Origin: Symbiodinium natans
Lineage: Eukaryota; Sar; Dinophyceae; Suessiales; Symbiodiniaceae
Assembly (NCBI GenBank): GCA_905221605.1
Contig: CAJNDS010002721.1
Coordinates: 60,001 to 124,000 of the forward strand
Direction: 5' to 3'
DNA length: 64,000 bases
Every line of letters begins with the position of its first letter. The first letter of the stretch is position 1. Shown here in pieces: positions 42,681 through 52,060 of the stretch. Made by a program: the position numbers and the translations under genes. Under the pieces are notes generated by a model, which was not told where the DNA came from, made no database searches, and worked only from the letters and a program-made list of their open reading frames with translations.

Positions 42681-43655
42681 AGTATTTAATTTTGAGCTCC
42701 GTACTTCAGCGCTTCGAGCCTAAAGGCTGAGGCTGAGGTGGTGAATCCTTTTCTTGGCTTGGTCAGGCCTAGGGCCTAGGAGTCAACAGCCTTGTCCAGA
42801 AGCCACCACAGCAGTACTTACTCGTACATAGACTTGACCACTTCCATTTAATGTTTTGTGCGTATCGTAGCCTCTTTTGAACCTGGTGCGCCCGATAGCT
42901 CATGTTGCTGTCGAGGAGACGGCTTTGCCGTGTATCCTGTGGAATGGACGGCAGCCTGCTGGACTGGCAGAGTTCGAACGGAGCTTCATGTCTTGTGCGG
43001 GTCTCAGCTGAAGTTTGTGCGCATGCAAGCCTCGCAAGTTATCAGCGGTTTTCGTCAGCAGATGGGTGGTTAAGGACAGCGTGTCGCGGTGTCTCCAACA
43101 TTAATGTGCATTCGAAATCATGTGCACAAAAGGCAACGAGAATGCTGACAGCCGGCCGGTCGTGGCGGTTACCTTGAAAGAGCAGAGGCGCTCCCAATCG
43201 CGGACTTAGCGATCAAAAAGAAAGCATGGCCATGAGTCGAGGGTCTCCATAAGAACGGGAAGGCAGCATGTGGTATAGGGGCTTAAGGAGTAGTAGGAAG
43301 CATTAGGGAACCTTGGGTTACATATCACCCTTGATACCCCTGCGCGCTTAAGGACCATAAAAAAGTGGTAGGAGCCGCCTTGTAGATTCGTCTTGCGCAG
43401 GCGCCTGGCTGCACTCAAGGCGCTGCCGGCCGTGCTTGCCTGGCATTCCGTCCTCTTCGAGGACTGGAACATCAAGTAGAATCAGACATCAGAAGATAAT
43501 GATACCAGAAAAAAGTAATACGTCCACCAGAAGCGATTCCCAAAGAGTGACTCCCCCACCAGGCCTTCGAGGACTACAGCCTTCTTCGCCGATTGCTCAG
43601 ACAGGCTTGAGAAGCAGGAAGGCTGCAAAGCCGGTCGACGACCCAAGAAACAGAA
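42681..43655. other. no supportable gene
   Basis: Mixed sequence with short frames on both strands and no splice-framed exon. Confidence 0.4.
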
Positions 43656-43767
43656 GGGGGTTTACCGAAGATAGGGGGGACCCCCCCAATATATAGATCC
43701 CCAAGTAGTAAGATCCCCGAAGAATAGGGACCCCCAAGAGGGTATCCCCTTATGTTCGGAAACCCCC
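43656..43767 (+). mobile_element. family A intron element, copy 6
   Basis: Clear inverted ends GGGGGTTTACCGAA / TTCGGAAACCCCC, 112 bp, with interior ATATATAGATCCCCAAGTAG, TAAGATCCCC and AATAGGGACCCCC. Confidence 0.88.
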
Positions 43768-44101
43768 AGAAAGTTATAGCCCAGGCTCCCTTGTTGCCCT
43801 GGTTTGCAGTGTGACCTCAGGAGAGGATGCGCGGCAGCTCACGAACTCTGAAGCCGTTGCAAGGCGCGCAACTGTTGTGGAGTGATCTCTGCCCGACTTG
43901 GCGACAGCGAAGTCCTGACGAACCTCTCGAAGTCCCAAACTTTTTCCGACTCATGGTGTGAAGACCTCAGGCAACTAACTGAGGGCCAGCACATGCCAGC
44001 ATCATGGTATGTGCTGTGGGTGCTACTCCGACGTAGTTGGGATGGGGATCTTGGTTCATGGCTGTGGTGGTTGTGGTCTTCTGTTGGCCCCTTTCTTTCA
44101 G

Positions 44102-44203
44102 GCTCCCCGAGCACCGCCGGGCCCTGGCCACGGAGACCCTCAACGACTTCTGCCGCTGCTTCAACGAGGCCTTCCCGCTGGTGGAGCGCAGCGCGGCAAG
44201 GAG
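44102..44203 (+). CDS. exon, unrecognised
   Basis: After CTTTCAG reads LPEHRRALATETLNDFCRCF then NEAFPLVERSAA, with strong helical coding character. Ends at or before a TGA at 44206-44208. Confidence 0.65.
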
Positions 44204-44555
44204 TTGAGATGCAGAGAGGAGTCGAGAGAGTGAACCGAGATGAGACCTTACCTGGCGGCCTTATGTAAGAACCGTCAAGAGGGATTCGGATGCTGATGTA
44301 GATAGCTGCAACTACCCTGGCGTCATGCAGTGTTGTGCAGCGTGTTTGGAATGACTTACTGAAGCAGAGGGAGAGAAAGGCATGAAAAAACTCGAAGCAG
44401 CAGCAAAGCTTAGCAGGACGAAGGCCTCCAAAAAGCCAAGGCCTCTTCGAGTGCGAGGCCAATCCCTTCCTTCAGCAAGGCAAAGTTCACCTGCCGGGAC
44501 CCATGACGCTCGGGGCACGACAAGTAGAGGGTGGACTTAGTGGGGTGTTCTTAGA

Positions 44556-44645
44556 GGTGTGAAACCTGTGAAACCTGTGAAACCTGTGAAACCTGTGAAA
44601 CATGTGAAGCCTGTGAAGCCTGTGAAACCTTTGAAACCTGCCAGA
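44556..44645 (+). repeat. 9 bp minisatellite GTGAAACCT
   Basis: About nine copies of TGTGAAACC with a few substitutions. Confidence 0.95.
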
Positions 44646-44769
44646 ACCTGCCAGAGAGCTGGGGAGCTGATCTGGGATGGGAGGGGGAGATCCAAATGAT
44701 GTATCTGCATTAAATGATGTATTTTACATAATTTGCCTTGATACATTGTCTATGTATATATACATATGG

Positions 44770-44801
44770 TACCCCCCCCCCCCCAAAAAAAAAAAAAAAA
44801 C
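44770..44801. repeat. adjacent poly-C and poly-A runs
   Basis: About 13 C followed by about 17 A. Confidence 0.9.
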
Positions 44802-45416
44802 AAAGACCTTTGCTCTTTCTGGGCCTTCGGGGAAGGGTGCCTTGCAAATGCTTCCTCGCGCTTTGACGCTTGCCTTTGAGTTCGGCACCTTTGAAGAATG
44901 AGCCGGGACGATTGCATTAGGTGATGTGTGCCCGCTTGAAGTTGATTTGTTTTGCTGCGCTCAACGTCCAAGCAGCACCCAAAATTTATGAGTTCTCGTC
45001 TGGTCACTGGGAGCGCCATGGTTTTGTTCTTGGATGTGGTTGGTGCAATACCCTACGCCAGCGCAGAAAGAAGCAGTTTGCGTCGATGGCAAGCCCCTAA
45101 ACCCTAAAGCCTGAACCCTTCAACCTAAACCCCAAACACATGTTTAGGCTTTGCTGTAAGAGCGCTCGGGGCAGCTGATCACGCAATCTAGGCCACCATC
45201 CTACACCCTAAACCCCCAGAAGAGGCGTGTGAGAGGGTTTGATAGGCCTTTGGTGGTCAGCCCACGCGCCCAGGACGCCTGACACGCCGGTGATTTTCTC
45301 GTTGCCCTATGTGGCGCCTTCCGGTGAAACGGAGGCCCGAAAATTGCCTGCAGAATCGGGAGCCTGACGCTTTTCGCAGGTTTATGGAGCCCTTCATTCA
45401 TGGCCTTTTGTCCCAG

Positions 45417-45693
45417 GCACCCACCCTGTGCACCGTACAGTTGGCCAACATCTTGCAAACTGCCCAGAACGACCTCGTGGAGGCTGGGAGATTCTGCGAC
45501 ATCACGAGATTGGGGTTTGGGGTTTGGGGTTTGGGGTTTGGGGTTTAGGGTTTAGGGTTTAGGGTTTAGGTTACAAACATCCTCTTCTGAGGCAGTGGAG
45601 GCAGCCCTCGGCACTGCGGCTGCGGACACCCCGGCGCTGTCGGCAGGGGATCCAAGTGAGCAGAAGCCGCGCCGAATCTGTGACGTTGAGTAG
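45417..45693 (+). CDS. two phased exons, unrecognised, possible 3' end
   Basis: Exon 45417-45482 reads APTLCTVQLANILQTAQNDL then VE. Exon 45592-45690 continues in phase AVEAALGTAAADTPALSAGD then PSEQKPRRICDVE and meets TAG at 45691-45693. Intron 45483-45591 is GC-AG and contains TTTGGGG and TTTAGGG arrays (45513-45569). The TAG may be the true stop of the 32-46 kb gene, or the exon may be spliced at that point, since TTTAGGG repeats follow at once. Confidence 0.65.
45513..45569 (-). repeat. TTTGGGG then TTTAGGG tract in intron
   Basis: Homogeneous block of TTTGGGG followed by a block of TTTAGGG inside intron 45483-45591. A second tract lies at 45693-45755. Confidence 0.92.
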
Positions 45694-46095
45694 GGTTTAG
45701 GGTCTAGGGTTTGGGGTTTGGGGTTGAGGGTGAGGGTTGAGGGTTTAGGGTTTCGCCGCATGTCAACCTATCCCAGGAACCTCATTCTTCAAGGTAGATC
45801 CGTCTAGCTGTGGGTTGACCATGGCCGGCCACTCGGGTCATGAATACCAGGGGAGGAAGACAAGACGTTTATGCATGGATGATCGGACGTGCACAGGTGG
45901 TTCTCACAACTCGAGCAGTGTAATGCCTCAAGAGAAGCGCAGCCCACACAACATGATGTGTTCGGCCGAAGGGGGATCGCGGGGCCCTGGAGGATCTCCT
46001 AGTCAAAACCTGCAGTTAGCCCTCAAACCTACGAACCCTTGCAAGCCCTAAACCCTCTAAACCCTTCTTCGCCCTAGACTACACTGGCTATGCAG

Positions 46096-46173
46096 GTCAG
46101 TGCGGCCACGGAGCCCAAAGTGGTGGCGTCCTTGTTGGCATCGCTGGCTCCTTGGCACGGGGGCCTTCCATGG
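46096..46173 (+). CDS. short exon, unrecognised
   Basis: After CTATGCAG reads VSAATEPKVVASLLASLAPW then HGGLPW. It shows that coding sequence continues, or that another gene begins, after the stop at 45691. Confidence 0.5.
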
Positions 46174-46369
46174 TGGGTTTATGTTTTTGTTGTTACAGCC
46201 AAGGAAGCGAACGGTTGCGTCAACGTTTGTACTTGAGGATTCGTGTTCGCTTGTCTTCTTTCCCGACTGTTGAGGTGTATTTGTTTCAGGCCAAGTGAGC
46301 AGCTTTTTTTTCTAGGAGCAAGGCTACATAGAGACGCGATCATTGAAAGTCGGCCGCGTAGCATGTTGC

Positions 46370-46552
46370 CTGCAGGGCGTAGGTTTGCGTAGGGTCCGTG
46401 TAGGCAAGTCTATGCAGTATGGGCGCGTAGGTCCGCGTAGGCTGTCTATGCTTGCCGAGTAGGTCCGCGTAGGCACACGTCAACAACATACTCCGCGCGT
46501 AGGCCGCGCGCCTACTAAACATGAGCTGACGCGTAGGCCCGCGTAGGATACC
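46370..46552. repeat. degenerate 10 bp repeat around GTAGGTCCGC
   Basis: GCGTAGG-type words recur at 10 bp spacing (GTAGGTCCGCGTAGG and close variants) at least ten times. See the related pattern at 62570-62790. Confidence 0.7.
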
Positions 46553-46599
46553 CATGCCATTACAACACCCCACACAATAAAAACAAAAATGCTCAAGTG

Positions 46600-47668
46600 T
46601 ACTTGGGGATCTGTGCTTGCTGTCGTGTCACGGTTTGTTGTCACAGCGCGTCTTCTTGGCGGATTTGTGCCCGCTCATGCCTTCAGACTTAGAGCAAGCT
46701 GCGTCTACTTGGGTCTCTGTGCTTGTTGCGGTTTTGGGTTCTGCTGCCTCTAGTGCGCCTACTTGGGATTCATACTCGCATTTTTTCTTTCGGGTTTGTT
46801 TGTTTCAAGCCGTGGCAACGCCTCGATTTGAAGTACTCACTGGAGACCATTGGGCTCATTCTAGCCTGTAACTCTACGCGTCCTGTCTCCGCTGGGGCTT
46901 GCCCGCTCAACAACGAAAAGGTATCTTAGCCTTCTTCCGGTTCGCATGTCGCTGTTGGGGTCCACTGCCGAGATGATTGGTATGCTGGGACGTGAGGGTC
47001 TTGAGTCGTGACGCAAGACGCTGCTCCTCCATGTTTTTGACATGCGCTATTGGGGTTTTTGAGGGGATCCGCGGAGTAAAGTGCGTCTGAGTGTATGTGA
47101 AAGTCTGTGAACAAGCGAGCGAAGCGTTGCTGCCACCATCCCTCGCAAGAGGCTTGACCCCTGATTGCTCCCCGCGAATCCAAGGATCTTCGCTGTGACC
47201 TGCTGCCAATGTTGCACCAAAGCCGGAAAGAGACCGAGTCGTTGGGTGCCACTGTGGCGTACGACCTGGCCGCTTGGACGCCATGAACACCTCGACATGA
47301 ATTTGCCCGTTGTGAGTGATCTGGGTGACCTTCCCTTCGAGCCTCGAGCCTCGCAGCTCAGGATCAGCTCGAGGAGGCTCTGACGCAGCACTTCCGAGGA
47401 GCTGCGCGCATCCAGGTCGAATGACACTGGGAGGCACATAGGGCGCTCACGTCACGGCTTTGAGAAAGGTGCAGCTGCGACACTACCGCTTTGGCGGAGA
47501 GCTGAAGGACAGGTTGTACACTGGTTGTACTGAAGCTGCAGATTGCGCATGCTGCTTACACATGCTGCACCTCTACATGCGAGCTGAGGGGTTGTGGAGC
47601 TTGGCCCGAGCTCAGGTATCTCTAAAACCAGCGCACAAGGATCGCTGAAAGCGGCAATACCTGCTGCA
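46600..47668. other. no firm gene
   Basis: A minus-strand frame at 47047-47439 has a protein-like start (MCLPVSFDLDARSSSEVLRQ), but it overlaps another equally long minus frame (46907-47437). No splice support was found, so neither is called. Confidence 0.35.
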
Positions 47669-48175
47669 ATGAACATCGTGTGCCTGGCCGCGCTGCTGTT
47701 GCTGCAAACACACCTGGTCCACTCCGAAAATTGTAAGTCCGCATCGTACGCATATTGTTGCGAGCTGGGCACGCCCTGCGACTGCAAAAAGGGGACGACT
47801 TCCCCAGGCCAGTGCACGCCGGCGGCCTATGGCTTTTGCTGCAGCATTGGCACGCCTTGCGATTGCTCTCAGCCTCCTGAGCAAGATGTTCCTGTGGAGC
47901 CTGCGCGAGTCTCCAACATGTCACTTCCCTCCCGTATGCAGAATTGTGCAGCGCCTGGTGACTGCGGCCTGGCTTACGAAGCCTGCTGCGCCGGGTTTGC
48001 GGCCAAGGGCTTCCCGTGTGACTGTCAGTTGAAGGACGGCCACGGTGAGGCGGGGTCGAGCTGCGGAGACTGTGGCGCGGCCTACTCGGTTTGCTGCGCT
48101 GGCTTCAAAGCTCAGGGATCTCCCTGCACCTGTGATGTTGAGCCCGGCCAGTTGGGAGCTACAGTTGTGGTCTGA
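47669..48175 (+). CDS. small secreted cysteine-rich repeat protein
   Basis: A complete single-exon frame of 168 codons. Residues 1-19 are a signal peptide (hydrophobic core LAALLLLQTHLV, probable cleavage after S19). The mature part holds 22 cysteines in four related modules. Two short modules are YxxCCxxGTPCDC (residues 27-39 and 54-66). Two longer ones are AYxxCCAGFxAxGxPCxC (102-119 and 138-155), joined by KDGHGEAGSSCGDCG. I have seen this CC-GF-G-PC-C module in predicted proteins of diatoms and dinoflagellates, but its function is unknown to me. It probably enters the secretory route and is disulfide-bonded. No intron interrupts it, unlike its neighbours. The ATG is the first in a frame that opens at a splice-like CAGGT, so an upstream non-coding exon is possible. 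Confidence 0.88.
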   Translation: MNIVCLAALLLLQTHLVHSENCKSASYAYCCELGTPCDCKKGTTSPGQCTPAAYGFCCSIGTPCDCSQPPEQDVPVEPARVSNMSLPSRMQNCAAPGDCGLAYEACCAGFAAKGFPCDCQLKDGHGEAGSSCGDCGAAYSVCCAGFKAQGSPCTCDVEPGQLGATVVV

Positions 48176-50790
48176 GGCCGAAGCCGGTTTAGCCTCGCCA
48201 GAGTAGGCCCAAAGGGTGGTGACATGCTGCAGTTAGTAGCTGCAGGCAGTCCAGTTATGGAACTTAATGGAAAACGTGGAAGGCTTGCCAGACTGTGCTC
48301 TGAGAGCAGTTGCTGTTTCAAGGCAAAAAAGGTGCTCATCTTGTTAGCAGGCCCCCCGGGGCCGCATGAAGACGCAGAGGTCTTCAAGGTTAAGCGCCAA
48401 GCCGCTCGACTGCTGAAGGACTCTGGTCGTCTCGCAGTTCTTCGGCAACGGCTTCCACAGCAACCCTTGCCCTTTGGAATGGTGGAGGTCAGAGTTGGGA
48501 TGGGTTCCCGTGCATCAGGCATAGCATATTTCACGGAGTTCGTTGCTGCAGGAACTCCGGCGAGAGCTGGAGCGGCGGGGTGACGCTGACGAGGCGCTGG
48601 TGATAGGCATCAACAATCTGCTTTAAATGCGGTCAACGACAAAGGGAGATACCGGAAGAGTGAAAGTGCAACGGCACGGAAGACCCAGAGTACGAAGCGG
48701 TGGCAGAAGGCGGACTTTCGAAATCCATAGCAACGACAAGTAAACAAGGAAAGACTTCATAAAACTGGCGCAGACAAGGTTGTCGTTGCTCTGATTACTC
48801 GTCTTCCTTACTCACGGCGGATGATCATTGCTGCAGCTAGAAGCAGTGAAGATATTGGCGTCAATATTAAGTACTTCTAGGATTCGCATGACTGTGCCTT
48901 GTTATTTACACAATGATCGTTGTGAGTATGCTTACCTACTCCTAGTTGCCTATGGCCTATGGCTTCCTGATTACCAAGCTTGCACTGATGATTGACATAT
49001 GCTTCCCACTCAGGAGTAGCTTGATACATGCCACGTTTATTCATCCTGCCCTCCCCCCACCCCTCTCCTCACACGATGCCTGGAGCCTGGGGCCTCTGGA
49101 CACACCTGGACAAGCTTCCAACACCAGGCCACGCTGCAGCTGCGCGCGCTCGTGGAAGATGTCATAAACCTCTGACACTCGGAAGTTCACTTGAGCTTTG
49201 TCCTGTCTGTTTTGAACAGAACCGAAAGTCACTCCGTAGTCATTTCATCTCCATTTCAAGACTTCGTTTTGGCTGCTCTTGAGCTATCTTTGCAAGCGAA
49301 GGTCTTTCGCTGGGCTCTCTGGGCAAAGCGGGCCGCGCTGCGGTTCCTTGGATATGCCTTCCACAAGGAATTCAACGCAGAATGCATGTTAGATATGATA
49401 CGCATGATATATAAATATATATATATATACACATACACATATATGGAATATGTATCATCACAATACACATAACTACATATATATATATATACCCATGAGA
49501 TGGATTCTATGTAGAGATTTACATATATATATATACACACATACACGTATCTGTGAAATAGTGCATCGTGTGATTGAGGTGCATGCAGAAACGCCACTGG
49601 CAGAGTTGGTAGATGCCTCGGCGGAGGGGGCGAAATTACCGCAGGCGCGTTTGATATGTACGGTGAAGGTCAATTTGTTGAGCTGCCAAGTGCAAAAATC
49701 ATTCTCGCGACCTGCCTTGGAGACCACGTGAACCCTAAAAGGGTTTATGGTCCGTATACTCCAAAAACTGCAACAGGAGCATAGTATTAATCGCAAGGTG
49801 CTTCTTAAAGGTACGAATATATTTCAATTGGGATATTTCGGGCACGTCGCGAGGAGCAATGGTTTGTTTGAGGCCTGCCAGATCGGGCTTTTGATGCTCC
49901 TTTGGCCCGATCTATTGGGGCCTGGTCGGAGCTAGTGCTGGCATGAGAATATTGCTGTGCATCATCGGTGAGGAGAAGACGATAGTCACAAAAAAAACAA
50001 TGGAATAGTATTGTCACGATGTGCTGATCTAGGGGCCCTCTGAACTCCATGTCCTTCTCTGACACCAGGAAGACCAAACTTCCTAACCGTACGGTCCCTT
50101 AACCACATGCTGCATTTGAGCTAGACTAGGACCCCGTGGACATGCACATGGAGCTGAGACTGAACGATCGGAGTCCGTAATGGCATGTCATGGCGTTGTT
50201 CTTGCACAAACGTCGAAAAGAATCTTGCCTCGATGACAAGGGGACAAATGGTGACAAGTTATTCGTGATTCCGAGGCAGCACCTAGTTTGTGATTTTGCA
50301 AAGTTTAAGGACACTCTGCCTAGCGATACAGGCTGCCCCGAAACCGAAGCCTTAAACCTGGGCATTGGGAGGGGTCAAGGGGGGGGGGGGGGTGGCCTAA
50401 CCGGAGGCCCGGATTGTTTGAGAGGGGCGGCGGGGGGGGGGGGGGCCTTCAATCATCTTTGAAAGAGATATATTTTGACAACGCAACGTCCAAGCACCTC
50501 GCCACGCCGAAGAGCCGACTGGGGTCAAGGGTTGGGGCTTCTCTTCTTTCTGCCTTTCTGTCTTTTTCTCTCTCCTCTCTCTCGCTTCTGTCTCTGTCTC
50601 TGTCTCTCTCTCTCTCGCTCTTCTCTTTTCTCTCTTCGCTCTCACTTTCTCTCCTACCTCTTCTCTCTTCTCTAGTAGCTTTTCCCTTTCTCTCTCTCTC
50701 TCCCTGGTCTGTCTCTCTCTCTCTCTCTCTGTCTCTTCTCCCTTCGCATCTCCCCTTTGTGGTGCGCTGTTACGTGTTGAGGGTGTTCAG
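48176..50790. other. interval without firm genes
   Basis: A + frame at 48224-48583 and the overlapping minus frame 48112-48534 are of similar length and neither has a recognisable domain. TA/CA microsatellites occur at 49400-49560, and G runs at 50380-50392 and 50429-50445. A coding-like + piece near 49262-49380 (LAALELSLQAKVFRWALWAK) may be an exon. Confidence 0.4.
50560..50740 (+). repeat. imperfect (TC)n tract
   Basis: TCTCTC-rich sequence with TCTGTC and CTCTTC interruptions, also creating a spurious Ser/Leu frame. Confidence 0.9.
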
Positions 50791-50920
50791 ATTATTTCCC
50801 AAGCCTGACGTTGGGCAGTACTCTGCCCAACCAGCACGCAAGCAGGCCCTTCGCGGCCGTGCCCAGCTCTGCCACTTGCAGGATCTGCGCGAACCTCAGA
50901 ACTATCTTGGAGATTCATGG
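50791..50920 (+). CDS. exon, unrecognised
   Basis: Reads FPKPDVGQYSAQPARKQALR then GRAQLCHLQDLREPQNYLGD and SW, to a GT donor at 50921. It is the first of a run of + exons that ends at 57433. Confidence 0.6.
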
Positions 50921-51036
50921 GTACTTGTAACCCCAATTAGAAGCCTACTTATAACCTAATTACTTAGAGGAACTTAGGGGACTTAGGGGGTTTATCCGTG
51001 CAGTTATAATTGGGGTTATAAGTACCCTGAACCTCA
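50909..51036 (+). mobile_element. family C inverted-repeat element, copy 3
   Basis: Outer ends GGAGATTCATG / TGAACCTCA are imperfect. The inner 21 bp arms (50919-50939 and 51007-51027, containing GGGTACTTGTAACCCC and its complement) have a single mismatch. The GT donor of the upstream exon lies inside the left arm. GAACCTCAGAAnTATC is also found both at 50891 and at 51029. Confidence 0.82.
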
Positions 51037-51039
51037 GAA

Positions 51040-51149
51040 GTATCACAGTGCCTTCCAGGAGCCAAGCGCGCACTTTCCGGAGGTACATGGAGCTGGTTGC
51101 CTCCAACCATGCTGGCGACTCGCTTGCGGCAGTTGCGCTGGCATACCAG
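51040..51149 (+). CDS. exon, unrecognised
   Basis: Reads SQARTFRRYMELVASNHAGD then SLAAVALAYQ, ending at a possible GA donor. A second open frame (QKYHSAFQEPSAHFPEV) joins more simply to the previous exon, so the frame is not settled. Confidence 0.5.
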
Positions 51150-51251
51150 GAGACATGAAACCAAGCCCTCCGGGGCACGAGTGCTGCACCAAAGTGGTGT
51201 CTCCACCGTGTTCACCCCATACGCAGGCTCAGCAGCCCGGTCCCCCCATAT

Positions 51252-51326
51252 GGGGGTTTTCAGAATTTGAGGGGGTACCCTATTCGGGTCCTCTTTAGAA
51301 GGGGATCCTACTCTTTGGGGAATATA
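51252..51326 (-). mobile_element. family A element, copy 7
   Basis: GGGGGTTTTCAGAATTTGAG, GGGTACCCTATTCGGGTCC and GGGGATCCTACTCTTTGGGG match the reverse of copies 2-6. The far end merges into a CCCTAAA tract. Confidence 0.7.
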
Positions 51327-51390
51327 ACCCTAAACCCTAAACCCTAGACCCTAAACCCTAAACCCTAAACCCTAAACCCTAAACCCTAAT
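51327..51390 (+). repeat. CCCTAAA telomere-like tract
   Basis: About nine units directly joined to the family A copy 7; an opposite TTTAGGG array follows at 51491-51548. Confidence 0.92.
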
Positions 51391-51490
51391 GTTTTCTTGG
51401 GAGGAGCCCCTGGAGCCCTCATCAGCGGCCGCTCTGGCTGCCTCCGCTGCAGAGTTGGCAGACTGGCGGCCTGTGCCCTCTCTTAATGGG

Positions 51491-51548
51491 AGTTTAGGGT
51501 TTAGGGTTTAGGGTTTAGAGTTTAGGGTTTAGGGTTTAGGGTTTAGGG
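51491..51548 (-). repeat. TTTAGGG telomere-like tract
   Basis: Eight units with one TTTAGAG variant. Confidence 0.92.
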
Positions 51549-51612
51549 AGAAGAGGGAAGTCAGAAGCTTTTCTCCCGAAGAGTTGAACGCGTCGTTTGC
51601 AACCCGTGATGC

Positions 51613-51743
51613 CTCAATGGGAGGTGCTGCACGATCTGCTCGCTGAGCAGCGCCTCGGAGAAATTCTACATGGTCTAAACACCACAGTGTGCGCGGTGTG
51701 GGTGGAACTGACAGATGGCTCTTGCACCCAGGCTAATTGTTGA
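51613..51743 (+). CDS. exon-like segment, unrecognised
   Basis: Reads QWEVLHDLLAEQRLGEILHG then LNTTVCAVWVELTDGS, closed by TGA. The first 60 nt look most convincing. Confidence 0.45.
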
Positions 51744-51824
51744 TCGCTGGCCAGCAGGCATGATTGTTTTCGCGACCATGAGCAATGTGTTGAGCGTTTC
51801 TTGAGTGGATGCACGATGTTGCAG

Positions 51825-52060
51825 GCTCCTCGCTGAAGGAGTTCCTGGAGTTTGCGGCAGGAGCCGCGCTGAGTCCAGGGGCAGATGTCGCCGCAATGGT
51901 TCTCGCGATGCTTCGCAGCTCGTCGCGTTTCAGACTGTTTTGAATTGCTGCAGTCATTTCAGGCGAACCTCCTCCAGACTGTTTCCCGGAGTCTCTGGAG
52001 CTTCGGCATGCTCTCGCAGTCTACCGGGCGCTGGCGACAGCCCTGGCAAGTGGATCATAG
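51825..52060 (+). CDS. exon-like segments, unrecognised
   Basis: Exon 51825-51898 reads SSLKEFLEFAAGAALSPGAD then VAAM to a GT donor. After TTTCAG at 51962 two frames are open, one reading EPPPDCFPESLELRHALAVY then RALATALASG, the other ANLLQTVSRSLWSFGMLSQS. Phase favours the second; composition favours the first. Confidence 0.45.

Noticed and set aside
44556-44645. Regulatory operator array
   Set aside because: The 9 bp units are contiguous with no spacer structure, so a minisatellite explains them.
46907-47439. Two overlapping minus-strand frames of 130 and 176 codons
   Set aside because: Neither shows a known domain; both are open largely because of GC-rich sequence. The shorter one is mentioned as a weak candidate only.
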